From positions 27,614,453-27,678,452 of the forward strand of contig CM077600.1 in NCBI GenBank assembly GCA_039654915.1: DNA of 64,000 bases. The letters run 5' to 3'. Source of the stretch: Aquilaria yunnanensis (Eukaryota; Streptophyta; Magnoliopsida; Malvales; Thymelaeaceae). The translations under genes were made by a program, and so were the position numbers. Numbering within the stretch: position 1 is the first letter of the stretch; the number at the start of each line of letters is the position of its first letter. Below are positions 1-11,224 of this stretch, one piece after another. The notes under the pieces are model-generated. The model did not search any database. It saw only the letters and a list, made by a program, of their open reading frames with translations, and was not told the DNA's origin.

Positions 1-2
1 CT

Positions 3-95
3 GACCTGGTGAAGTTCGCACAAGTTCTGACGAACAAAATCCCGCAAAAACACAAGGCTCACAAGAAATCAGCATCTTACAGCTTCAGTTGAACT
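3..95 (+). CDS. Possible 3'-terminal coding exon of an upstream gene (partial)
   Basis: An open frame from the window edge reads about 30 residues rich in Lys, His and Ser and stops at a TGA at 93-95. It is followed by AT-rich DNA with TGT/ATTGT-rich stretches typical of a plant 3' UTR. The segment is less AT-rich than the DNA after it. I do not recognise the family and the gene body is outside the window, so this is a weak call. Confidence 0.3.
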
Positions 96-320
96 TGGAC
101 ATGTGTGTATTGTCATTGTATAGATAGATGTAATGCGTCAGGTCACTCTCATGCCCTTGTTGATAGCTTAGGCTAATACTTAAAGTGTAGCACAAACAGT
201 CGTGTCGTTAGAGCCTAGAAAGCAATCAGGATGTAGCAAGTGGAAACAAGTGAGAAATTTATACGAGTTGTGAGAAATTTTTCAAATTTTCTTCCATTTC
301 AAGTCATCTGATGTACCTGG

Positions 321-1320
321 TAGGGTAGGAATGACAAAAGTTGACTAAACCTAAAGACTTGATCTAACTTACTTGAATTCAAGTCTGATCTAATCAAATT
401 TGAACAGAAAAATCAAAAACCCAAATCCAATTAAAGTGGAACCTGAGAAAACCTGTATCAGAACCGGATCTAACCTGAATCTAAAATGATTAAATAACTA
501 AACTTGATAAGACCTGATTTTAACTTAAATCAACATAAATTATATCATCTGCAAAAACTTTTAAAATTATGATTTAACATATATGATTGTGTTTCTTCTA
601 TTCTGTTGATCTGTTTTACGTGGTAGAACGAATGAGTGAAAGTTATGGGAAATGATTAATGGAAAAGTAAGAGAAATATATAAATAATTAGGTTTTACAA
701 ATTATAGTACTCTTTCCATTCTATATTCTTTAAAACATTTAACTTTTCTGAATAGTTTGAATTAAATCTATTCATATTAGGAGTATTATTTGTTAGAAAA
801 AAAATTAAAAAACATATATTTAGAAACTATATGTCTTTATTTATTATTTAATATAAATATTTTTCATTTATATACTAAAATATTGAAAATAAAAAATAAT
901 AGATTAATTGTTGAATAATGAATGTTGTAAAGAACTTGGCATATATGAAGTATTTTATTAAATAAATTATATATTAATATATCTTCATAAATTTTATATT
1001 TTTTTATGTTTAGTTAAATTAAATTTTAATCAAATTGAACAAAAAAATTTAATTGATTTAGCCATTTTAACTCATGCATTAGTGAATCTAGTAAACTATA
1101 CAATTAAGTTGAATCTGGTCTAAGACCTCATAACCAAACCCGATTGAATTCAAACAAAAATAAACTTGGTTTGACCCAACTTGAACCTGAGTCTACTTAA
1201 TCCGAAATCAACCCGAACCAAAATAATCAGACTTAGACCTAAATACATACTAACTCGATTAAATCTGAACCTAGATGACATGACCCAAACCTAACATGAC
1301 CCACCCAATTACCACCCTTA
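321..1320. mobile_element. Non-autonomous hAT-type DNA transposon, 1,000 bp
   Basis: The segment is flanked by an exact 8-bp direct repeat, GTACCTGG, at 313-320 and 1321-1328. Eight bases is the target-site duplication length of the hAT superfamily. The ends begin TAGGGTAGGAATG and finish ATTACCACCCTTA, which are imperfect terminal inverted repeats of the common plant hAT form. Both ends carry subterminal runs of short motifs such as AACCTGA and ACCCGAACC, on one strand at the left and again at the right. No transposase frame is present. Superfamily assignment rests on duplication length and termini. Confidence 0.85.
708..952. mobile_element. Stowaway-like MITE nested in the hAT element
   Basis: The segment begins TACTCTTTCCATTC and its end, read on the other strand, begins TACTTCATATATGCC. 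Matching positions continue inward through TTCTTTA.AACATT, giving imperfect terminal inverted repeats of about 35 bp. The size (245 bp), high AT content and TACT(C/T) termini fit Stowaway/mariner-type MITEs. It has no coding capacity. Confidence 0.5.
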
Positions 1321-2409
1321 GTACCTGGGCACAAGAAGTGCACAACACCAAAACAACGTGTTACTGCTATCTTTTTTTATTCTTTGGTTAATAAAGACTA
1401 GTTGTAGTTGCAGTTGACAGGGATGCCAATTTTCATTTAGACTTGTGGATATTCTAAACCTATTGGACAAGTAGGGTTATTTTAGCAATTGTTTGGGTCT
1501 AGATAAAGTTTTGAGTAATTTTTGTAAATGCAACCATTTGATACAAGGAAGATTTAGGAATAAATGTCTATCCTCCTTGTAAGTAATTTATAATATTATT
1601 TAATTTAAAATCCCTAAAAATCATAAGTTCTCTCTGTTTGTACCACATTTCTTTATTCTCGTTCCCACCTCGACAATCAGAGATACATATACAAGTATCC
1701 TACGTTGCTTGAGGATGTTAGTTATATAGATATACGTTGGAATTATTTCTAGGAAACATGATTTTTTCTTTTTTGTAATATCCAAATTCAAAGGTGTTTC
1801 ATGAGTGAAATTATGAGATCCTACACCATTGATATGACATTTGGGTCATGCCATATGATAATTTATCCTTTGAATATTAGCTAATTTATGTATGAAATAT
1901 GAACTACACTATTTGAATGAAACTTGGATTATATGTTCTATTTTTACCATCTTGTGTAGCTTTTCATATTTAGTTTTAATATCTCTTAAATGTTGTGTTT
2001 TTTGCTTTCTCTATCTCACAAGGCATGTGAAGGGATACTCGAATGATGTACATCAAGCAATTTAAGTGATTTTTTATTTCATTGTGTTTTAAAATTTAAA
2101 ATTTATTTTTTATGTGTTAATATTCCTTTTAACTTTTATTTGAGAAACTTCTTCGATATGTTTCCATGTTATATTTGTTTATGTTATTTATTTTAATTTT
2201 GAACGTGATTATTGTTTTTTGTGATAAATTATATTTCTTAATATTTTTATTTATTTTCTATTATGGCATCACGGCTATAATATGGCTACGTGTCCGAATG
2301 CGGTAAGGGTCTTGGACTCTTGGAGCCCCGCACCCGCAGGTCAAAAGTCCAGAGCGTATGTACACGTCGATTCAGGTGCGTGACTCTTTACGGGCGGCAC
2401 GGGTCACAG
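1321..2409. other. Gene-free AT-rich interval upstream of the poly(A)-binding protein gene
   Basis: No reading frame with coding character is visible. Around 1420-1700 there is a less AT-rich patch that could be an old LTR fragment, but no boundaries could be fixed. The last 150 bp include the promoter of the next gene. Confidence 0.5.
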
Positions 2410-2417
2410 TATATAAG
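2410..2417 (+). promoter_or_regulatory. TATA box of the poly(A)-binding protein gene
   Basis: TATATAAG lies 137 bp before the predicted start codon. It is followed by a (GCA)n-rich stretch and a CT-rich leader, a common layout in plant promoters. Position and sequence fit; transcription start was not seen directly. Confidence 0.55.
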
Positions 2418-2553
2418 AGCAGCAGCAGCAACAGCAGCGAGCACTACCGTTGTAACCAACCCAAGAAAAGCAAAAACCCGTTCATTTTCCCTCCCCCTCT
2501 CTCCCTCTGCCCGGGGCCGTGGGTTTAACGCTTCAAGCAAGGAAAACGCAGGA

Positions 2554-5500
2554 ATGGCACCGCCTCTGCCGCCCGGAGGAGCTTCCGATGAGTTTCCCGA
2601 GACGATCAAGCCATCGTCGTTGTACGTCGGGGATTTGGACCCGGATGTGAGGGACGCCGAACTCGGCCTGTTGTTCTCTGCTGTCACTCCGGTCGTTTCC
2701 CTTCGCGTCTGCCGCTGCCGTTTCACCGGGAGGTCTCTTTGCTACGGTTATGTCAACTTCTTCTCTCACTCCCAGGGTATACGAACAGTCGAACAGAGCT
2801 CTCTCTCTCTCTCTCTCTCGCGAGTTTCTTTCCTTTTGTTTCTGGTGCCCTTCTTTCTGCCCCTCCTTCTGTGCTTTTTCCATTGGTTTTCGAATCCTGG
2901 TACATGGTTGGGGACTTGTGGTTCTTGCGCTGGAAGTTAGAGCTCAAATTTTTTGTTTCCTGATCATCCGATTCTTTTGTTTGAAACGGCATTCATTGAT
3001 ATTACTGATATTACCTTTCTTGGAATAACTGGGGGGGTTTTCTTTTCCCTTTTCTTGTCTTTCCTCCCTTTTCCCTCCTTTCTTTATTCGCTCGCGCGAT
3101 TGAACGGGCTTCTGAGAAAACGTGTTTCTCTCTCCTTCTCTCTCTTTTTTAAATCTTCGACAACCAGATTGGAGTCTGCGTTTTTCTGTGTTTGCTCGAT
3201 GCTCTGTCAGGTCTTTCATGTATTGGGATTTTATTCAGTTTCTTCTACTTCCCCTACTAGCATAATAATAATGACTTGCTTGTGTTGGTGCTTCTTGCTC
3301 TGTTTTTGCTTCAGCGAAAAAAGCTTTTGCATGCCTTAACCACACCAAACTCAGGGGGAAGCCTATAAGGATAATGTGGTCTCAGAGGGATCCAGTATCC
3401 CGGAAGAGTGGTGTTGGTAACCTCTTTGTGAAGAATCTGCCGCTGTCTATCTCCAGTGCTCGCTTGCATAGCATCTTCTGCCCGTTCGGGACCATTCTTT
3501 CTTGCAAGGTGGCTGATGAAAATGGTAAGAGCAAGGGTTTTGGATTTGTCCAGTTTGATTCAGAGAAATCTGCAATCGCTGCTCAAACTGCTCTCCATGG
3601 CAGTGTCTATGAGGGAAAGAAGTTGTGAGTTTCCTTGACGCCTTTCTGTTTCTGGATATATTCATTTTTTTTTCCTCTGAAAGCCACTACTATTAGGCAG
3701 TAATTGTGGTATTTAGCTCGATGTTGATTTTGAGCTCAAAATACTAGGACCCCTTTTCAAAGAAGTGATTGAGCACCAAGACAATCGGAGTAAAGCAATC
3801 TCAATGAGCTAAATCATAAGCCTGCCAGAGAATTCTAAGTTTATTCACTTGCTATCCTGCAACCGAGGGAATGCCCGTGTGTCAAATAGTTCCCATCTCT
3901 GCCTCTGGGTCTTTCCACTTTTACTATTATCCTTTTGTTTTCATTCTTGATGGTTCTCTTAGGCATAAAATGTTGGCAAGGTGGAGAAAGTAACCTTGTG
4001 TCTTTGCTCTGCTCCTTGTCTACTTTGTAATTCAGTATAATCTGTATTTGCCACTATTTAGTTCAAATTAGACTGGTGTCTTCTCTACAATACATTCCTG
4101 CTTCACTTCTGTTTAGTTTTCATTGCAGTTTGTCTTTACTTACCCATTACTTTTTCTTACCCAGGTTACTATTTACAAATTCATAGCAAGTTTTTTTTTG
4201 ACTGGTCATTGTCTATTGCTATTTACAGATATGTGTCAAAATTCATCAAGAAGGACCTCCGAGCAGCAGCTTCTGAGGAAGTGAGGTTCACCAATCTTTT
4301 CGTGAGAAACATTTTGGATGATATGACGGAGGATTCTCTCAAAGTGATGTTTTCTGAGTATGGCAAGGTTTCTAGTGCTTCAATCATTAAGGATAAATGG
4401 GGAAGATCAAAAGGATTTGGCTTTGTCAATTTCCAATACGCAGATGAAGCTAACAAGGCATTGCAGGCCTTGAATGGCTTGCAAATAGGTAATTCACTCT
4501 ATGATACATCGTTATTTGGTTCCAAACTCATATTGTTTTGAAAGAGTCCAGTCTTTGTGATACTATCTGATTTCTTTGCAAGGCTCAAAAACCTTGTCTG
4601 TTGGAAGGGCTCTAAAGCAATCTCAAAGCACAGAGATGTTGAGGACAGAGACATTGAAGAACGAGTACAAGCAGACTTTCAACTGCTACTCTGAGATGTT
4701 GAATGCTTCTAAGCTACACGTAAAGAACCTCAAGAGATCCGTTGATGATAAAAGACTGCAAGATATTTTTTCTGGCTTTGGAGGTATAAAAGCTGCAAAA
4801 ATAATGCGGGATGATGATGGAAATAGCAGAGGATATGGGTTCGTTTGTTTCTCTAATCCTGATGATGCAAAAGCAGCTTTGAATAGTCTTAACGGTAATC
4901 GAGTCATATTGCAGCTATCTTCTATATTCCCATTCTTTTCATATAGTTGCTTCTATTGCAATTAACATGATTTACACATTCTTTTAAGGAGCTGTTTATG
5001 AAGGGAGGAGTCTCCGTTTGGAAATAGCTCAGTGTAAAGAAAAGCAGAGTAAAGAATCACAGAGCTCCCATAGACAATGCAGCCCAGTTCAGTTCTCATA
5101 TCCATCCATCTCCAACAGCAGTCCCTCCAAAGTTGACCCCAACTACTACAGTCACTTCCATTATCCTCATGCATTTGCAATGCCGTATCAGACATTCCCA
5201 AATCACCATTTCAATGAACATGTGCTTGTTCGTTATCCTCTTGCAGCACCAAATCACCTTGAAAACATCTGGCAATATGTAAGGAACAGTCTCGTTTCTC
5301 TGAAATGAGTTTCTCATTCATAGCCAGTATGTTCGAAAAGTTAATTTCTATAATCACACATGGCATTTTCATTTCGATCAACAGTTGAGTGATATTTGAT
5401 ATTTCCTTCCCATTTTGCAGTCTGCTTCATATGCTACTGCAGGTGTTCAGCCCCGAGTTCAAATGGTTGGAAATTATTCAAGACGAAAGGAAAGCTCCTG

Positions 5501-5648
5501 GAAGAAAGGCAACGAGAAAGGTGGATCTACCACAAGTGCCTCTGCCTCTGACCTCTGGAAGAGAACCAGCTATGCTCAATCCTGCTCTACCCGCACCCAC
5601 TGGGAGGCTGGAGGACAATATTGGGGGTATTCTTTACCCACAAACTGA
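2554..5648 (+). CDS. PABP: Poly(A)-binding protein, four RRM domains, divergent C-terminus
   Basis: A six-exon model with intact GT-AG junctions and frames: 2554-2776, 3315-3624, 4229-4488, 4583-4894, 4989-5278 and 5421-5648, giving about 540 residues. RRM1 starts near residue 24 (SLYVGDL), RRM2 near 114 (GNLFVKNL ... KGFGFVQF), RRM3 near 195 (TNLFVRNI ... KGFGFVNF) and RRM4 near 308 (LHVKNLK ... RGYGFVCF). The order and spacing are those of cytosolic poly(A)-binding proteins, which bind mRNA tails and promote translation and mRNA stability. The C-terminal MLLE peptide-binding domain usual in the family is not visible in this frame. The tail after RRM4 is only ~140 residues and of low complexity. 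An overlapping frame at 5389-5660 is also open, so the last exon may be mis-modelled or frameshifted. The ATG follows a TATA box and CT-rich leader. Among plant paralogues it looks like a divergent member rather than a PAB2/4/8 type. Confidence 0.85.
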
Positions 5649-6564
5649 CGAGGTTCAGGTTTTAAGTCTCCTGTCTTTTAGTAGTACACCATTAATAGCT
5701 TCTGCAATGATGCTTATCTCACTCCTAGTGAACTGATTCTCATTCTCCCTTACCAGCCTCTATGTGCAGTGAATATACAGAGGAGCTGAACGGATCTGGT
5801 ATTATATGTGGACAGTGAAAGGGAGCAAGGCTAGAGACACTGTAGGTTATCCTGCTGACTTACCCCCCAAGTCTGCTTGCCACTCGACTTGTGCACATGG
5901 CTGTAATTTCGTAGCTTCTGTAGAGAAACAAAGATGCTCAGCTCATACGTGGATTTTTTCCCTGTATTTTTTGTCCATCGTTTGGTAAACAGATTGTTGG
6001 CATTACTAGATGTTTACTTGCCCCGTTGGTTGAACTGAACATAATATGGAGTATCATGTTTCTTCCGCACTCAGATCATTTGTTCACTTCACGCAATTAA
6101 TGGTGCGTACTGCTGGTGAAACATTTATCTCTGTGGAGTCTGAGGTGTGTGGAGATCCAATCTTGTAATCTTAGTTTTCTTTCATGATTCCAGCAGATTG
6201 TGCAATTTGAAGGAAATCTATAGATATAGTGCATGCATCTCCAAACTTTCCAAGTGAAGCCACGGAACTGGTTTGAAATTTCAGTAGAAGACTTGCAAGG
6301 GAAAATTTTTGCCATCCATTTCATTTCATGTGAACAAACAAAACAAACAAACAAACAAAGTTTTTTGGTTTTTAAGTAGGGACAAAAAGAAGTTTCCGCT
6401 TCCGCGAAATTAGTAAATGGCAAAGACTTGACTTTGTATAGAATATAAGTGAGCTGAGCTCTATATTTCTCGGCCCTATAATAACTCTCCATCTACGATC
6501 ACATAACATAAACTCCTCCCCTCCTGTTAGAAATATATATTGTCATTTAGCTGAGGCTAACCTA
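5649..6564. other. Convergent 3' ends of the poly(A)-binding protein and ELF3-like genes
   Basis: No gene is seen here. The interval should hold the 3' UTRs of two genes transcribed toward each other. An AAAC(AAAC)n run lies at about 6334-6358. Confidence 0.5.
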
Positions 6565-9149
6565 CTAATCTGGTTCTTTCTTCTCTCCTTGTATGGATTG
6601 AAAAAACTGAGTTGCAGGCTCACATGGCAGTCTAGGATTATGTGGCACAACCTTAATCACTTCTGTATGGTGTTCCCTGGCTTCAAAATTTTGGGCATAT
6701 ATAGGTTCCATAGGGAAAAGAGGGAGGGCGTCCCCCCCAGCTCTTTCGAAAGGACTGCTTGATTTCAATGCTGCACTTCCTTGTACAGGCATGCCATAAA
6801 TTGGAAAGTATGTTTGCCCCAATGAAGGGCTATTGCCAAGAGGAATTCCAAAGCCATGCTCTGCAGCCACTCCAGAAGCTGCTGTGTAGGGCTTGTAAAT
6901 GAGTCCCTCTGATGGAGACATCACCGGAACCAGCCATTGGGTACCAGTTGGTTGGAAGCACCACGAGGATGACCCTAAGTTCATCTGCAGTGGCCTAGAG
7001 GCAGTTGTCGAATAAGGCGCATATTTCAGATGTTGATCCCAAAGTCCTCTTGCTGTACCCTTGTTTAAACAAGGAAGGAGTTTTGGAACTACATGCTCAT
7101 CATCCCCTTCAATGAAGGGATTGTTCGGTTTTCGGGAAAGTTCATTGTTGTCAGTTTCAATGATGAATGGTCTGAGGGAATTTTGGTCTAAAAAGAGCTT
7201 ACTCGCGACTTCTAGTGATGGTTTCCTACTAGAATGACCATCTTCAAGCAGAATACTTGGTGACTCTGCAATCAACTTCTGAACCTGTTCAAACTCAATT
7301 GACTAAATTTCCTTGAAAATCTTTCTATCCACAGAACAAAAGATTATTAGCATACTTTAAAGCTCAAAGAGGAGCAAGTAAAAGTAAGGGGAAAAAATTA
7401 AAAGCAAAGGAAAGATAAGATTCGTGTATACCGAAAGAGAATGATGATCAAGTTAAAGAGGTATTTGTTACCTTTGCTAGTCTATGTAGCTCAAATACTT
7501 GGTGAGCAAACAACTTTTGATGGCTGATAATTAGAAAACAAGTTACACAAGCATTAGCATCTCATTTATGTATTAAATGACTAAATCTAAATTACCAAAA
7601 ATAAAATAAAATAAAATAAAGAGCTTCAACCTCATGAACGACATCATTCATCATCATCATCATCACAACGTCATACTAGAATTTAATCTCAACTATGCTG
7701 TGTTCATTGACATGAGGTCTATAACATTGACTGTTAAAAATCCCATTGACACAATAAATTCATGCAAAAGCAAAGCAATTGAATTGTGAACTTCAGTCAC
7801 ATATTTTAGAGGTCAACATTTTCCCAGATGTCATTCTTTTCTGACAGAACAAGTACTTGAAATACCAAGAAAATCCTGTAAATGATAAAAACAACAATGG
7901 GAGGGAGATACTTACTTCATAATAGATCTTCCTACTTCCTGGAAATGCTTTTCACCCAATACTCTAACAACATCCATAGGAGATACACCTTTAGCTTGCA
8001 AAGATCTGCACTTCATTTCTTCTTCACAATCTAATCCAAGCGGCAGGCTCTGACATGCCTCACTTCTCACCCCAGACGCACAATTTTTCTTTCTTGTTTC
8101 TACCAACTTAGTGTAGCAAAAACCCATTTTCTCATGTGCTTCATTCTCATATGCTCGACCCCAATGTTCCCTTGTCTTCTCTAACCCACAAGAGGCATGC
8201 CCTAACTTACACTTGTTTTCTTCACCAAAATCCTGGAGTTTGGATTTCACAGAATGCCTTGACTTTGGATTTGGGAAATCAATTCCTTCGCCCTCGTTTT
8301 CATGCACAGTCTGCAAATGCAAGGAAGGTTTTGAATCTTCTGCTTCAGAATCAATTTCCCAATCTCCATCTTGCTGACAGTGCTGATCTCCCATATCTTC
8401 GCCCATGAAGTTTTTAAGGTAGGAAAAGTTTTGCGAACGCAATGGTCTTGGAATGCTTGGAATTGGGTCTACTGAATTCAGGGACTTGTGTTCATGAGTT
8501 CCTTCTGTGATATTCACTTTCATCCCATTGGAAGAGTTGAAAGAATGACGCTTCTGACCAAGACCAACCCAAGTGGATGATTCATGGGAATTCCAATGTT
8601 GCCAAAGGATACTCTTCTCAGAATTCTCAACCTATAACAAGAGCCACTTTCTTCAGTATCAAGGAAACACAAAAATTAGCGTGGTTGGATCAATGCGAGC
8701 TATAGGTTGCAGTGAGAGACAAATTCACTAAGCTTAAGCCTAGGAATTGTGTGAGAGAAGTCACTGAAATCTTCACTTCAGCCACCTGAGCCCGGTGATA
8801 TGCCCGATCACTCACCACCAGGGACTCCATTATTGTAGCTCAACCGAAACGCCAACTTGAACATAGACACATATTAAAGCTTTGTAAATAGATGGAGGAA
8901 TTTAACAGTGATAATATGTCACACGACAAAACTTACATGGGTGGATGATGCTGATGGAGATGGAAGAGGATAAAAAGGCAATGAATCTGAGCTGAATCCT
9001 TGAGCAGGTAAGTAGAGCTGCCCATAGAGAGAAATTTTATTCTTCGGAGGCAATCTTGAGATTCCTTTTTCTGTACCATTCAAATGGAGCCTAGGGAACA
9101 GAGGCGGCAGCAACCTCTCCTCATCTTTTGCTCCTACCATCCTCCTCAA
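6565..9149 (-). CDS. ELF3: EARLY FLOWERING 3-like protein
   Basis: Four exons on the minus strand with consistent frames: 9149-8937, 8631-7916, 7523-7472 and 7284-6565, about 566 residues. The N-terminal block (KDEERLLPPLFPRLHLN then a PP.NK..LY.QL stretch) matches the conserved ELF3 start. The third exon encodes the conserved helix HQKLFAHQVFELHRLAK. The last exon ends with the ELF3 C-terminal block VIKVVPHNPRLPCE...FQSIQ. ELF3 is a nuclear scaffold that bridges ELF4 and the MYB factor LUX in the evening complex, which represses growth and flowering genes at night. The protein is shorter than Arabidopsis ELF3 (about 695 residues) and lacks an obvious polyglutamine stretch, so it may be the shorter ELF3 paralogue rather than the orthologue. 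An in-frame ATG at 9140 is an alternative start. Confidence 0.85.
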
Positions 9150-9776
9150 TCTTATGCCAGAAGATGAGAAGTTCTTTGGTGAAAACTAAGAAAAAGATAA
9201 TTTTCATTCATAGACACGGAAGGGGTTCTCTGGTGAAAACTAAGAAAATCAGAAAATTTTTGAAAAAAAAAATAATAATTAGCCTACTCGCTAAGACTAA
9301 AGCATGTCTGTGTAATTTATCCAATCAGATGACACAGATTCTAGAGCTTGTGACTTCTTGAAGACCCACAAAAACATTTGCAGAACCGATCACCCCACCT
9401 CAAAGAAACAGCGTTTGGGACCAAAAACCATACAATTAGAGCGCCAAAAACTCATGAAATGCTTCGAGGGAAAATGAAAAACGAAGTAAAAAACTGGCAG
9501 TCTGCAAAAATTCAAACGTTTCTTACGTTAAGAAAAGTTGCACCCACTCGTAGCTTGGGAAGAGAAGAGATTGTGTGGCTGCCATAACCATAATGTTGAT
9601 GCGAAAAAAATGTTGTTTTGTTCATTTTCCTTCGGAGCGCTTTTCACTTTGTGTGAAATAAGGTCAATGTTAGCGTGGAAACCTGGTGCTTCTGTGGCCC
9701 ACAATGAGACACGTCATCAATTGAAAGGACCACGTTGTTTGGAGTCGCAAAACCCGCATAAATTCCACGATTGTCT

Positions 9777-10237
9777 TATTTTTTACGAATAATTACAATT
9801 TGCCCCTGAGGTTTAGAATAAATTACACTTTGCCCCTCATGTTTCAGAAATATACACTTCAGCCAGGATTTTTTAATACGGTCCGATAGTAACTTCTAAA
9901 ATCTTAATTTAGACATTATGGTAGCCATCTTTCAGTAATTTCAATATATATAGTATTTTTTTTACATTTAATAGATATTTTAAATCATCAGTTTTTTTCT
10001 ATATTTCTTTCAATTTTTAAAATAATATTTTTTAAATATTAATTAATTATAAAAAATACTATACAAATTGAAATTGCTTAAAAATAACAACTGTATAGTC
10101 TATATTAAGATTTCAGAAGTTATAGTTGGATTGTATTAAAAAGGTAGGGGATAAATTGTATATTTTTTAAATAAGAGAGGCAAAGTGTAATTTTACCTAA
10201 ATTTTAGGGGAAAATTGTAATTAATCCTATTTTTTAC
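9777..10237. mobile_element. Mutator-like MITE (441 bp) with 10-bp target duplication
   Basis: TATTTTTTAC occurs at 9777-9786 and again at 10228-10237, a perfect 10-bp duplication. Between them the element (9787-10227) starts GAATAATTACAATTTGCCCC and its other end, read in reverse, starts GGATTAATTACAATTTTCCCC. Inverted similarity continues for about 95 bp. Target duplications of 9-11 bp and long inverted repeats are typical of the Mutator superfamily. There is no transposase. It lies ~630 bp upstream of the ELF3-like start codon. Confidence 0.8.
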
Positions 10238-10243
10238 AACATA

Positions 10244-11224
10244 TTAATTGTATCATGGCGCCTAATTTATTATTATAATCTTGATTTTTTTATGCATAAA
10301 AAACTCCTAACCTCATTTAAGTGTTTCATTTTAAATTTTTTATAAATGAAAAATGTTAGTATGGACGAAAAATGTCATGGTGACATGCCAGTGTAGGTGA
10401 TTGGCCATGGTGGCACAATCACAATTAAATCCACTCATCCATGTCACACGTGCAATTGTGCTAAATGATTGAATATGAGGAAGGGTGATGGTTGGCTAGA
10501 ATCATGGGCACAAGGTAATAGGAAGAGTGGTGGATCCATATCTAATCTGCCCATCCAGCCACCTCTAGCTCTATCACCTTTCCTCTGCCTAATCGGTTGG
10601 ACCCCTTTCCAAATCACTAATTGTAGCCGACCAAGGAGTCTCTAGGAAATCCATCGCACTTTGCTACTCTGGCAACCTCATTACTTCCTTTTTCGTCGCC
10701 ACCCAACCTAATGCCCTCACCCCACCTCTCATCAACGTTGCCCTTCCTCATGTCATTTACCCCAAGCCCAATTGTGCGCCATCCCTAAATTCACCCGATC
10801 GAAGGAAAGAATAGGAGGTCAATTTGCGGCCCATCCCTACCATGCTCCATCTGCCACCACTGCTCGCTGCCACCATTTCAGAACCCACCTTAGCTGCCAC
10901 CCTCTAAGCCCATGTTGCTTTTCACCAAATTGTCGTTGCCACTGTTGGGAATTAAGGATGAAATTGCCTTCACTTGCGAACCGTTTCCTAACCTAGGTCT
11001 TATGTTTTTTCTTCCTTTTCTATTTCTTCAATAGTAGTTGACATGTGGGTAGATGTTTTGAGTTTATTGTTTCACCGTGGCATTTTCTATCCATACTAAT
11101 GTTTCTATCCACAAAAGATTTAAAAATATAACACTTAAATGATATTAGAGATTTTTTATACAAAAAATTAATGTTAAGGTCCAAAATGGTACATAAAATG
11201 CTTTAAGGCTATGGATGCAATTAA
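10244..11224. mobile_element. Second inverted-repeat element, ~980 bp, abutting the first
   Basis: The left end (TTAATTGTATC...) and the reverse complement of the right end (TTAATTGCATCC...) match discontinuously for about 150 bp. The match includes TCATTTAAGTGTT and TTAGTATGGA with AAAATG and GGTGA further in. The interior is less AT-rich than the surroundings and has a short open stretch without recognisable coding content. No clean target duplication was found, so the class is uncertain; a Mutator-like origin is possible. Confidence 0.6.
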
